Below are positions 10,408 through 22,362 of a stretch of DNA of 64,000 bases, in pieces. This DNA is from Laburnicola sp. R22_1. Its lineage: Eukaryota; Ascomycota; Dothideomycetes; Pleosporales; Didymosphaeriaceae. Each line of letters begins with the position of its first letter. Position 1 is the first letter of the stretch. The stretch is from contig JACONQ010000003.1 in assembly GCA_014281115.1 (NCBI GenBank), forward strand, positions 2,356,001 through 2,420,000. The letters are read 5' to 3'. The notes beneath the pieces were generated by a model, which was not told the origin of the DNA, searched no databases, and saw only the letters and a program-made list of their open reading frames with translations. The translations under genes and the position numbers were made by a program.

Positions 10408-12525
10408 TGTCTCCAGGCAATATGTAGAACTTGAGAGAGAGATGAGGCATAAGGATTAAAGATTAAGAGATGTGTAGATTCTAGAAATGACAAAGTGTCG
10501 CATTGCGGACGGGGCAACTTGTTTTAGCCACGTGGCAAAGGCCAGGTTGTGGCGCGTGCGGTTGATGCCTGGTTCAGACGAACTTCGTCATTCAACGACA
10601 CACCACGCCCAGTAGGGATGGATTACCTTTTCACAATGTGGCCATCGTCTCTTTGTACTGGGAATCGCTCGTTCACGAATTTAGAGTACTGAGCTACACG
10701 GCAAAAAGCTTGGAACGGCAACATATTGCGATCAACATCATCCACTTCAACGCATTCGACCTACCTACTGTACACGCGCCTTAACTTACTCACTGTAAAA
10801 TTTCAGCAGGTCTGGCAGTGATGGTATATCATACTACACTACTAGGTCCTCACCAACTAACCTGTTGGTCGCCACGTCTGTACTAGGTCAAAAGCCGGGG
10901 GACACTTATTACTGAATTACCCCAGGAACACCATACAGTCTCCAAACTTTTGACTTGGCACCGTATTAACATCCAGACACTATGCTTTACTGGAGTCACA
11001 TCTCTCCTCCCCAAATGCATCGTCTACCTGGTCGGATGGAAAGTTCCTCGTGGTATTCGTGTGGACGGAGTGATGCAACACCACCAACGTTGCGCTTTGC
11101 TGCGGCAGCGAAAAGTTGCTGTTCTAATTTCGGGTTTTAGTCGGACCTTACAATGTTTGGTATTTCGAGCCTTCATCGAAGTCATTCCCCGATCTGTGTC
11201 GTGAACTCATGGTGGCACTTTAGGATTACATAAGACAGACGAAGCTCTTGCATAGACCATGCAGCACGATGGCTCCTGAAGCTACCCATTAATCTACCAA
11301 ATATCCAGGGCGACGGATACTGGTCGATGCAGACGTGTAATAGTGGGTGCGAGGAGGTTGGCAAGCTTGCTCAGCGCGAAGCGTGTGTGAATGAAACGGC
11401 GGAATGGCGTGGTATCCACCAATGGAATAACGACCAGATGTTGCAAATGCAAATTACTCTGTCACACAGACTTTCTTTTTGAGACAGTTTGGAGCGGGGA
11501 AGATTGGTTTCGGCTAGGAGCTACGAACTCGGAACGGATGAGGATGCTGCAGACCGAAACCTACCACTGGTCCGAAGGACGATCGATGCTGACATATCTG
11601 CGAGTTCGAGCGTATGATTTTTCAATCGACATGCAGCAAATCTTTGAGTTTGCGATCACACGCTCAAAGTTTCCCCAGATTATGCTCAATATACGCATTC
11701 AACCGGTTGCGCAATACGCGCCATGGATGCGAAAAAATGAAAAAATGCATCTGCCGGCTGCTGTTGCGGTCAGTGCATTCACCCATACCACAACATCGCA
11801 CCTGATCTTTCTCCTCATGTAAACTACCCTTACACCATTTCCTATCTAACAAACGAGCCTGCGACGATCCTCGATCGCGAAGTGCCGATTCGACAGCGAC
11901 CAATATCTTTTCAAGCTTTACTCATAATGTTCTGTTGGTGCTTATTTGCACATCGAGTCCATCGTCCATCGTCCTGCAAGTCCCGCCACCTCGTTCGCAA
12001 ATCGTACTCTAGCACCACTTTTGGACGACAGACGTACCTATCCGGGACAGCATACCGTTTCCATCCCTAATTTCTTACCATGTTTGGCTCATCCACCGGG
12101 AATAGGGTCTAACATGCTCGTGCAGGGGCATATGCTATCCTGCCCTGTTCAGGAACACAAAAGTGTTGTACAGTTCCGCATCCCATACCGTATGCGAAAC
12201 GCAAGCCACTGCGCTCACATCCACTAAACGGCCTATTAAATCCACGTCCTCCTATTCCTCTTTCTACGTGGTCTAGCAGAACCTACGCATAACTCGCTGA
12301 TCTACCTCCCTGTATAGAGAGAGTGAACGTTATCACATCAATCACCTACCCTGCGCTATCAGTCCCAGCATCGAGCAAGCCAAGCGTACGACTTCCTTCA
12401 TACTATGTGGACGGGCACTGGTGCAATCAGAGCTAAAAAGGAGTTTAACACCACATATAAAATCCGAGGAGCTCATCGTCGAAGGAAGCGCCACAACACG
12501 GTACCATTCCGGAAAAGAAGTTAAC
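10408..12525. other. Gene-free 2.1 kb intergenic region
   Basis: Region between the divergent MBOAT and rhodopsin-domain genes. No gene supported. The longest frame (11391..11822, 143 codons, plus) has no recognisable domain and no splice support. Presumably includes both promoters. Confidence 0.5.
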
Positions 12526-13916
12526 ATGAGCGGGCCTATGCCGACGGGCCCGCCGCCGACGCCTGAGTATCTGGCTGAGGATTATGGTCCAAGATTGCTA
12601 GCAATAGATTGCACCCTCTTCGGCATCGCAACCCTCACGATGATACTGCGAATCTACGTACGTGTATTCGTACTGAAAATGTTCGGTGCCGACGGTATCT
12701 CTTCTTCCCCTCCCTCCCTCTCAAACAACAACCCCTCTAATCAACCGCCCTCTTAGACTGGCTCATGCTCATCGCCATGGCCTTCGCGATAGCCACAACA
12801 GCCCTCTTCATAAGAGTCGTAACCAACGGCGTCGGCAAACACGTCGAAGCCTTCCCCGTCGAAAACTACCCCGACTACTTCAAATACCTCTACTTCTGCT
12901 CCATCTTCATCGTCCTCGCCTACAGCTTCATCAAACTGTCCGTCGGCTTCTTCCTCCTGGGGCTCGCGGACCGCACCAGATGGAGGCGCTTTATCCAAGC
13001 CACGCTCGTCTTCCTCGTCTGCTTTACCATCGCGAGTGCAATGGCGATAATCTTCCAATGCATACCCGTGCGCGCGGCGTACGAACTACTCCTCCAACCG
13101 CCAACAGGGTGCGTTCCCTTATCTCATCTCGCCTTGCCTTCTCCAAAATCTAGCGTCCCAACCAACTAATCAACCAACTAACGCGGTCCCAGGACAGCAA
13201 AATGCTACCCCACCAAACCTTCAAAAACATCGGCGTCTTCAACTCCTCCATCAACATCGCAACCGACCTGCTCTTCGCCCTGCTCCCCCTCCCCATCGTC
13301 TGGCGCCTCCAAGTCAACGTGCGCACCAAGCTCGGTCTGGCCTTCTGCATGGGTCTCGGCCTCTTCGCCTCTGCAACTGCCATCTACAAAGTCCCCATGC
13401 AGTACAACTTCTTTAATGAGCCTGACTTCACCGGCCATGGCTCGTGGTATTATATCTGGCAGCAGTACGTTTGCATGTTCCTTCCTCCTGATTTTTATGA
13501 GACGAGATGAGACGTGCCGCGACGGCATGTGGCGTATACGTACATACATAGCTAACGCCGGCGTCGTCCGTATCCACAGAGTCGAAATGAACATCGGCAT
13601 CACAGCCGCGAATCTCCCCACACTCAAACTCCTCCTCGCAGACTTCTTCACCAGTCTGCGCACCATGGCGTCGTATGCGTCGTCGAGGAATAAGCGCTCG
13701 GCGCTGAGGAGTGCGTCGTATAGAGCGACGGGGTATTGGAAGCAGGAGGATGAAGAGGGCGAGGGCAAGAAGGCGCATGGCGCGACGGCGTTTGTGATGG
13801 GGAGTTTGCGGAGGGGGGATGTAGAGTGGGGGATGAGGGGGAGTAGGGCGGAGAGCGATGAGGGTATTTTGGGGAGCGGGATTATGCGGACGACGGAGGT
13901 GAGGATTACGCGGTGA
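12526..13916 (+). CDS. SAT4/rhodopsin-domain seven-helix membrane protein
   Basis: Four exons, 12526..12694, 12757..13108, 13198..13464 and 13580..13916, join to 374 residues. Typical features of the fungal rhodopsin-domain (SAT4, PTH11-related) family appear in order: RIYVR after the first helix, ADDWLML formed across the first splice, an FxKLSVGFFLLGL helix, TFKNIGVFNSSINIATD with an LLPLPIVWRLQ helix, LGLFASATAIYK, and VEMNIGITAANLPTLK at the last junction. Seven hydrophobic segments are expected, placing it in the plasma or vacuolar membrane. The third acceptor is chosen as GACAG (exon from 13198) because it alone keeps the family frame. No CFEM domain precedes the helices. The ligand is unknown. 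Confidence 0.88.
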
Positions 13917-14283
13917 GATGATATCTGATTTTTTTTTAAAAAAAACAAGGAAAATCGAGGGTAGTAAGTGAGGGGAAAAGACAGAAGGAGAATAAGTATT
14001 CTTGCGAATAAGGGGTATGTATCCAAATCCGTACCGTACCTATCCAGCCAGCTAGCTATGCAATTCCAAATTCAAATCCAACAAAACAAAACCCAGTGTA
14101 TCTCGAAAAATGCACTGTTTGTGGCATAACGTCGCAAGCACCACTGTCCGATCGAATCTCCACCGGTACTCGATCCAAAGCCTGGAGATTTCCAATGGTT
14201 CGAGAGACGCCGGAATACACCACACACTCTCAAATTCTCGACTCGGAGGCGTACTTGTACCTGAAGTTCCAAACACACGACCC
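13917..14283. other. Convergent 3' region
   Basis: Between the rhodopsin-domain gene and the convergent WSS1 gene. Contains a T9A8 tract near 13930. No gene supported. Confidence 0.5.
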
Positions 14284-15703
14284 TCAAGATTCCGCCTTCA
14301 TAGTCCCACAAAGCGAGCACGTCCACCACTGCTTCTCCATAAACGTCCCGCAGTTCAAACAATTCCAGCCTATCCTCCCTTTCGCCGGCTCAAACGGCGT
14401 AGCGCCCAACCCCCTCATCGCCGCTGCAGGAGGTGGCTTGGGCAAACTAGCAGGATGCTGAGATGGGCCGTACCGCTGATTCTGCGGTATGGGTTGGGGC
14501 GGTTGCTCCAGGCCGCAGGCCTCGCAGGAGAGGAAGTTGAGCGGGTTGTGCAGCGTGCACTGGGGACACGCCCATTTGTCTGGGTCGGTGGGGACGGCGA
14601 GGGACTGCGGTGGTGGGGAAGAGGGGAGCGTCCTGTTGCGGAGTGCGGCTTCGTCTTCGGAGATGAGGCGTGGAGGGGGGCGGCTTGAGGACGGGAGGGA
14701 GTTTACGCGTCTGGTGGGGTTGCCGGATACGGATACGAGGGGGGAGATGGGGCGGCCGTGGGAGTTGAGGGAGACGCTGCGGGAGGAAGCGGGTGTTGGG
14801 GTGGAGGTGCGGGATGAGGGTGGGTGGGTGTCGAATTGGAGGCCGTTCACGGGGTCCCATGCTAATCCGCCTCCGCCGCTTGGGGCGCAGAGCTCTTCTA
14901 GCCGTGTCATTTCCTCTTCTTCCATGAGTTCCTGGAGTGCTTGTGCAATTGCGAGGTCGTTGGCATCGGTTTCTTCGGCCTTTGTTCGGAATCCGGTTTG
15001 TGTCTGTTGGCTGAGCAGTCTTCCGGCTTCTGCGCTGCCACTTGCGCATCCCTGAGTGATGCTGTTTCTCCTCGTGGCTGCGTCGGCGATCACCCTGCGC
15101 ATGTCTATACCACGGGAGACTTGGGGACCTCCTAATCGATGGCCACCTGCATTGCGGTTGGTTGTGGCTTTTCGCTTTTCAGCCGATATTCGTGCCTGGC
15201 GGCGCATTTCGTCCAGCGGTATTCGCTTGCCACCGAGCTTTTGACCCTGAGATAAGAAGCCTTCGCCCGTATATCCCTTTGCTAATAACGACTGATGCTC
15301 ATCACGCAGCTCATTCCAGAGATTATGGAAGTTGGCATCGTGCGGACCCCAGATGATGTGAGAAAGTTCGTGTAACAGGGTATCTGCGATCTGTTCCATG
15401 GGTAAGAACTGCCTCGAGTCATGATGGTACCGCAACCGAATGAGAATTCGCTCCGTCCTATTGATGTTCAACCCTACACATGGTCAGTAGTCTAGCGGCG
15501 GTTTTCAGAGACGTCATGGGCATACCTAATAGCTGAGGTTCGTCGGGTAGGAACTCAGCTAGAGTGCCCACCTTCCATCCGCGCTTTCTCATCATGGGCT
15601 TCACAATGGATGCCGCCTGGCGGAGCATATGCAGCGCTTCGCCGTCGCGCGGAAGGTGTTTGAGGTGCTCATACGCATCAAAGTGCGCGTCGATTTCCCG
15701 CAT
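14284..15703 (-). CDS. WSS1: WLM-domain metalloprotease with two RanBP2 zinc fingers (Wss1/SPRTN type)
   Basis: Minus-strand exons 15526..15703 and 14284..15473 (52-nt intron) give 455 residues. The WLM protease domain fills about residues 1-140, with the zinc-binding motif HELSH near residue 93 followed by GPHD, then GYTGEGFLS and GGKR. Two Cys4 RanBP2-type fingers sit near residues 360 (WACPQCTLHNPLNFLSCEACG) and at the C terminus (WNCLNCGTFMEKQWWTCSLC). Wss1 cleaves proteins crosslinked to DNA and binds SUMO/ubiquitin conjugates and Cdc48. The start at MREID fits the usual beginning of the family; an in-frame TAG lies three codons upstream. It is divergent from the DUF1776 gene. Confidence 0.9.
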
Positions 15704-16271
15704 CTCGTCCTACTCTTTGTTTAGAGTTTCGCCTGCGAGGCTGAAAACTGTTTGTCCAAGTTGGGCGCCTGATCCTAGTTGGGCGTGGTCGTTGCCTGTG
15801 CCGCAGGACTGCAGGTGAAAGAAAATGAACAGACTGAGAAAAATAAGACAGGAAGAACCAATCGAACCCGGATTACGAGAGAAGAGTTGAGAAGACGATT
15901 ATGAATAGAGAGGTAGCGCCAGCCAGCCACGTAAGCTGTGCACGCGGCGAAGATATCCGCGGCGCAGAGGCCACCGGAAAGAAAGAGAGACAAGTTGCGC
16001 CGGCCCAGAGGCCACGTCTAATCAGAGCGGTATACAGCAAAGAGAAGTAGGCTGAAGGCCCCCTGGGCCAGCAGCTGCGGGCGCATATAAGGATGGGGGC
16101 GCACAGGATCTGGGTTGTATCACGTGAAGGCTGCGGCGTGGCGGACGATCACGAATGGATCTTAGCTTTGAACAGTGAATCTCAGCAGATAATCGACTCC
16201 AGGGCCACCGGCCACCGTTCCTTCACTTGTACCATATCTATAGCCTTTTTAATATCTTCACATCAACCACG
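15704..16271. promoter_or_regulatory. Divergent promoter region of WSS1 and DUF1776 genes
   Basis: 568 bp between the two divergent starts. A TATA-like catataagg near 16084-16092 faces the DUF1776 gene about 180 bp before its ATG, and a CACGTG-type site (atcacgtgaagg) lies near 16118. No gene in this stretch. Confidence 0.4.
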
Positions 16272-17719
16272 ATGACGAGCGATGACCAGCACTTCCTGGA
16301 CGTGGTGAGTACAAAGGTCGCACTATCCCGGAGTCGGGTGCTAACTGTTCACTCTCGCGCGACAGCTGGCTGAGTATTCACAAGACATCCGGAACTTTAC
16401 AGGGAGCATCTTCGACGCTTCGGACCGCCACTTCCAGAGCGTGGCCGGATACATAAAACGCTCTGTTCCTGAGGGCTGGCTTCCTGAAAACGCTCGTCCA
16501 GCGCCCCCACCGTGCCCGCATGCTGTCTCCGGCGCCTACATACATCGTCTGCACGACTGGGTTTCGAGGAATCGCGCCATAACCGCTGCCGTTGTTGCGT
16601 TTATTGGCACAGGCGGACTGTTGTTATGGAGAGAGAGGAACAAATCGAGGCGGAAGCGGCGAGCGCGGCGAGCGAGCAACGGCGCGCGGAGGGAAGTCGT
16701 CGGTACGTGGAATGAATGCTGCTACGAGAGAGTTGCTGACTGAAGCAGTCCTCGCGGGCCCGCCGAACTCGCCCATCATCAAATCCCTATCCCTTGATCT
16801 CGAACGACGCGGATTCATTGTATACATAGTGTGCTCGGACATGGAAGAGGAGCAGCTGGTGCGCAGCGAGTCCAGAGCGGACGTACGGCCACTGCATCTC
16901 GACGTGGCAGATGTGCTTGGTACACAAGAGGCAATGGAGCGCTTCAAGAATCTGCTCCTCAAACCGCACGTCGCCTTTTCGGGCGCATCTCCCCACAACC
17001 TAGATTTTCGGGGCCTGGTGCTGGTGCCTGACCTGATCTACCCATCCGGGCCGATCGAAACAATTGGACCAGAACTGTACTCGGACGCACTAAACGCAAA
17101 GGTTCTAAACACAATTGCCGTCACACAGGCGTTTCTCCCCACCATCTGCGAGTTTAAAGCGCGCGTTTTGATGTGCACCCCAAACATTGTGGGGTCGCTG
17201 CGACCCCCGTTCCACAGCGTCGAAACAACCATTGTTAGCGCCCTGGAAGGGTTCGCGGCGTCTCTGAGGGGCGAGCTATCCACGCTAGGAATTGACGTGT
17301 GTCAATTCAAGCTTGGGACGTTTGACTGTTCACATGTTGGAAGCAAACAACATCTGCAACAAACCGCAGGTCCAAACACGTTCTCGTGGCCGACGGCAAC
17401 GCGAAAATTGTACGCGGCAAACTACGTCAATCAAAGCCGCGTTGCTCAGAACAGAGGGCTCCTCAGCCAAACGGGCAACACGGGGAGCTCATTACGGGAG
17501 TTGCACAACGCGGTGTTCGACGCGCTCACGCAGAGGCGACCTGGAAGGGTGTGGCGCATCGGTCGTGGAAGCGTAACGTACGATCTCGTAGGCAATTGGG
17601 TACCTGCGGGGTTGGTTGGGTGGATGATGGGCGTAAAGCGAGTTTCCCTGGACGAGGTGAGAGAGCCACAGCTGGAAGATAGTGTGCAGTCGTGGGAGAA
17701 GGTGGAAAGAATTGTTTGA
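16272..17719 (+). CDS. DUF1776 family protein (short-chain dehydrogenase-like, one membrane segment)
   Basis: Exons 16272..16304, 16366..16702 and 16749..17719 give 446 residues. The first exon encodes only 11 residues. A single transmembrane segment (about residues 85-105, ITAAVVAFIGTGGLLLW) is followed by a very basic stretch (KSRRKRRARR), then a Rossmann-like SDR region typical of fungal DUF1776 proteins, including LIYPSGPIE, NTIAVTQAFLP, VLMCTPNIVGS and an alpha helix after VETTIVSALEGFAASLRGEL. The Tyr-x3-Lys catalytic pair of true SDR enzymes is not evident, so enzyme activity is doubtful. The family is conserved in fungi without an assigned reaction. Likely bound to an internal membrane by the N-terminal helix. 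Confidence 0.85.
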
Positions 17720-19388
17720 TTCGGCGCTGTCCCGGCGAACTATCTCTCCACTCCACGACAGTGGTAAAACTTGCCAATACCTGTCAAACCACTCCGCTTC
17801 CGAACCGTACCACATTGGTAGTATCTCAAACACCACTTCAGTGGTGTGCAACCAAGGTGAAATGTGAATTCAGTGAAATCACACACAGAATTGCTGCGAG
17901 CAATCTCGCTACTCACTTGGCGGAGGTCTGTTGCGTTTGATGCTGAAGCACTGGTATGTTCTCGCACCATGAGACACACGGTCACGATGTGTCGAGGTGT
18001 TTGAACAGCGAAATTGGCAAACTTTCGGGGAAAGATGCTGTCACAATTTTGACTAGCGTAAAGGTTCTCGACTCGGAGTCGTCCTAACATGGAATTTTAG
18101 TCACGTATAACACGCAGCGTGATATCGTACCAAACCTATTATTTTCCTCTGTTCATACCAGTGGCATTGAGCTAGTCTTTTGCCGTAAAATTTGACCTGC
18201 GGTAGATGGTCGAAGAGAGTCGAAGCTCGCTTGGGGTAGAGGGCAAGTCGAATCACGTTGCCAACCTGGTCCCTGTCGGCTCGGGAACCAAGGCGATTAC
18301 TGTAGACGCGGTCATGTATGAATGAATGTTCGGCATGCCTCGCCGTCTATTCTTAGACGCGGGCAGATTCCAGACCATGTGGCAAACCCGTCGAGTGTGG
18401 TCTAGGTTGAGTAACTGGAAACTGGAGCTGGAGAAGAGCTGCACGGCTTCGCGGGAGATGGGCAAGAGGTCTGTTTGCGGATGGATACCGGCACTGGTGG
18501 GTCGTGTCACTCGTGTGGTGTCAAGGTCCACAAACCGGGTGCAGTGTGGAGCATGCCACAGGAGGCCCGCTTGCCCCAAACGGCGTGGGCCGACGATGGA
18601 TGCAGGTGGTGAAACAGGCCCGCGTGCACGGCGGCCGCCACACAACGGCTGATGAACAGCGAGCAAAGCAGGACGGCGGAGCGCGCCATGGACGGCTTCG
18701 CGTTCGCAGAGGCGTGCGGCGCGAGGCTGAGGGCAGAGGGTGGTGCATGGGCGGCGGGCATTCGCTGCGATGAGACTAGATTCCGAAGGCTCATCTCTGC
18801 GCGCGCTGACCTAAGCCACCATGGACGGCGCTCCGGCGGCGGGCGCACGCTGGTTGGACGGGGCCGGCCAGGGACTCCCTCGCGGATGGCGAACAGTGAA
18901 ACCCTAACGGCCTGTGTGCTCCTGCGGCCCGCCAAGGGCTCAGGGGAACAGCACACGTCTGGCAGGCCATGGCCTGCTGCTGAAGTCCACGCCCGGGGGT
19001 GCGCCGTCTCTCCACCATTATTGTGGCCTTCGCCGCCTGTCTCTCACGCCTCTCGAGTGTCGCCATAGCCTTGCCGGGCGCAGCTGCCTGTCGCTATCCT
19101 TATCCTCACCGTCGCTCGCTCCTTCTCCGTCGTGCCCCACGCCGGCATCAGCACGGCATTCGCCACACCACACCACACCACAGCCACCCTGGGCACCACC
19201 ACTACCACCACCGCGCGGAACTCTTGGGCACGCTGAGCAACACCACTCCCCGCATGATCCTCGACTTTGGCCTCGACACCTTGTTTCATCGCCAGCGCAT
19301 GACGACACCAGTCCGCCCGCACTCTTGACCTGCCATCGGCTTCATGACATACACAGCCTGAACCGTACATTCGCCGTCCTTCTCCACC
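17720..19388. other. Intergenic with long pyrimidine-rich leader
   Basis: 1.67 kb without a supported gene. The segment 19010..19388 is rich in C and T and probably forms the promoter and 5' leader of the Sel1-repeat gene. Frames on both strands in 18.2-19.0 kb overlap each other and carry no recognisable domain. Confidence 0.5.
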
Positions 19389-21606
19389 ATGGACCGCCCC
19401 GACCGCCCCAGCGGCCTCAATCTGCGCTCGCAGCCCTTCGACCCACCGCACAACGGCAGCATGAGCAGCCTCTCGCTGCACGACCTCCCCAGCCCTCGCA
19501 CCGGCGAGGTGCCGCCCGCCCTATCGCCCTTGGATGCCCTCGCTCTGCAGGGCCGTCTGCTCGCGAAGAGATTCGAGCAGGAAGAGAAGGGCGGCCGGCG
19601 CATCAGTCGCCTGGCGCCGCTCACCATCCAGAACGAGTTTGGCAACCGCTCTGGCTACTTTTCTTCGCTTTCCAACTCCACCGTTACCTCGCCGAACGAG
19701 GACGCCCCGCCGCCCATCAGCCCCGGACAGCCCCAGAGCTCTCCGCGCGAGCTGGCCTCCGCCGACAAGCACAGGTCGCTGTACCCCCAGTTTGGCTGCG
19801 ACGAACCGCATCATGAGCCCCTGCCGTACAGAAAACTGCTTTCGCCCATTGGCGAGCAGCCCGCGCCTGCGCCCACACAGCCGCAAGGCTACTTCGATCT
19901 CCCGCGGTCCATGTCCCCAGAGCCCGAAGAAGCCAAGATTGGACTGCAGGAGGCCACGCCAGTGTCGCCCGACGCGCCTGGCTCGAACCCGCCCGCGCCC
20001 CGCCAAGCAGTGAAGAGACAGCAGTTTGACGTCTCCCCGCATAGACAGCAGTCACAGTCCAGCCTGCGTCCACCAAGGTCACCTGGCTCGCAGCGTGCCC
20101 GATCCCCGAGACAGTCCCCGTCCGCCCGATCTGTCCCTGGTGACAGCTCAGAAGATGTCGAGAACATGTCGCTTAGTTGCTCCTACGACTCTCTCCAGGC
20201 GAGAAACTTGTCACCCAGCCCCAGCATGTCTAGATCCCATTCTCCACTTACGCCCTTCTCCAACCCTTCAATTCCGCGCTCCCCCTCCATGTCGTCGGAG
20301 CACTCGGCCGCTGGCCACCAGCTTCCTCGTCCGGCTTTCAACTTCTCACGCCCCAGGAGCAACAATAGCAGAAATCCATCCGTGGATGTGCCGCCTGCCG
20401 TGGATCGCGCACCCTCGCGACAGGCTTCCGATGAGAGCACCTTTATGCGACCATCATATGAGAGCCATCTTGTTCGGCAAAATTCCGCAGAAAGCTCGAC
20501 TGGGCACTACCCCAATGATACGGTCCACACACCTGTTAGCATGACTAGCGAAGACTGGCGCCGTTCGACTGATTATACTAACCTTGCCGCGACCTACACC
20601 TACTCAAAGTTCGACCTGCCTAGAGGGCGAAAGCTCGACCGCAGATCCGTTGGTGTTGAAGACTTTTTGAACAGTCAAATTGGCTGGGAGCAACCCAAGA
20701 ACACGAGTGGGGCGCGCCCGCCATCTCCTGAATCTCCTCCTCGCTCCTTCAGCCAACGGAGGCCGTCAATTGAAACGAAAAGTACTTTGCGAACCGAGAA
20801 TGGTGCACCGTCGCTCACGTCTAGCAACAGCACTGTTCGCGGACTTCCTACCGGGTCGGAACAGATCACTGCCCAGGAGCACTGCGATAAGGGCGTGGAG
20901 CTTCACGAAGCCGGCGAGTTCATGAAGTCTACCTACCACTTCCGTCTCGCCGCTCGTGCAGGGTTGGCTGAAGCTATGTTTTGGTATGGTCTTGCATGCC
21001 GCCACGGCTGGGGCATGCGCGAAAACAAGACTGAAGCCTTCCAATGGTTACGTCGTGCTGTCGACTCGGGTCAACTTGAGGTTGCCGAAGATGAAGATCA
21101 GGTGAAGCATGGCCAGCCCACTGATGTAGTAAAGAAGAAGCAGCATAAAGCACAGTACGGCGTGGCCATATACGAGCTTGGGAAGTGTTACATGAACGGC
21201 TGGGGCGCCAAGCAGGACAAGAGCCTTGCTGTTCGCTGCTACGAGATTGCTGGTAACTGGGGCGATGCTGATGCCCTGGTCGAAGCTGGGTACTGCTATG
21301 CTGAGGGCGTGGGCTGCAGGAAGGATATGAAAAAAGCAGCGAAGTTCTACCGAGCCGCGGAGGCCAAGGGCGTCAGTATGGTTGGAAACAGCTGGTGAGT
21401 CTTGGTCTCGAGTGACTTGGGTAACAAACGCTAATGCAATGCATAGGATCTACAAGGACAAATACATGGAAGACAGCTCCACCACATCAGACACTCGATC
21501 CGTCCGTTCCGGTCGCTCTACAAAGAAAGACACCTCTGAGAAGAAGCCGCGCGACAAGAGCCGCACACGTGGAATATTCGGCCGCAAGAAGAGCTTCGCT
21601 GCCTAG
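19389..21606 (+). CDS. Sel1-repeat protein, Nif1/Dsf2-like
   Basis: Exons 19389..21394 and 21447..21606 (52-nt intron) give 721 residues. The first ~490 residues are low-complexity, rich in Ser and Pro, with many SP sites that could be phosphorylated. Sel1-like repeats occupy about residues 495-670 (for example GLAEAMFWYGLACRHGWG, YELGKCYMNGWG and EAGYCYAEGVGC), ending across the splice in a conserved WIYKDKY. The last 50 residues are basic (RTRGIFGRKKS). This layout matches fungal proteins annotated as mitosis inhibitor Nif1 or yeast Dsf2; Chs4-type chitin synthase activators are the other Sel1 family to consider, but they lack this tail. The function in mitotic or cortical signalling is inferred from family only. 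Convergent with TEL2. Confidence 0.85.
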
Positions 21607-22362
21607 ACGCCAAAAGACTGCACACCCTGTACATGTGTTACGATCGGTCTCTTTCTCGTTTGGCGAAGGCGTTACAGGGTGTACAATTCCCTTCGGTGGC
21701 TCGCTGGTTTTGCATATACCCATCCTCACGGCGACCAAGAGCACACTGCTGGTTTTTTGCCCATTTCGGCACGGGAACACGTCGATTTTCTCTCTCGTCA
21801 CAAAAAAGTTCACTACGATGGTGGCCGCGCGCACGGCTGGAGACACATCCCCATTCCATTACCTATCTGGCTTCACATCTACCAACCTCTCCTACTACCT
21901 TGATATCTCGATATACTGTTTCCCTACCTACTCTGTTCTCCATCTCCTTGTTGTTTCATCTTCTCTTATGTTTCAGCATCTGGCCGGTCAAGCGGGACCT
22001 GGACGTGTATTTTGATGGGGTGTGCGCAAGTTTTTTGGTGGATGGTTCGTTGTTCGTTTCTAACTATGTGAATTAATCTAATCCGGTGCTGGTGCTGGCT
22101 GGCTAGTTGGTTGGCTGGACTGACTGGTGATGTGGCGCGCGTGTCGACGGGGTTTCGAGCGCGGCTGTCGTACCTTCCTGGTGTTAATAGTTATTGTTTT
22201 GTGGGTGGATGGATGGATTGTGGGGTGGTGGGTGGGTGGATGTAGAAAGAGAGAGAGGGAGAGAGAGGCGGACGGAGGGGTGTAGAGTAGATGGGAATTG
22301 ATATGTGTGGTTGAAGATGATCATTGTTCTGGTGTGTGTTGTCTTTGTGAAATCCTCCCCGC
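21607..22362. other. Convergent intergenic region with G/A-rich microsatellite
   Basis: 3' ends of the Sel1-repeat and TEL2 genes. Contains GGTGGATG-type short repeats (22200-22240) and a GA run (22243-22270). No gene supported. Confidence 0.5.

Noticed and set aside
11391..11822. 143-codon plus-strand open frame
   Set aside because: No recognisable motif, no supporting neighbours, and region composition is intergenic-like.
13205..14026. 273-codon minus-strand frame
   Set aside because: Shadow of the rhodopsin-domain gene, whose exons carry clear family motifs.
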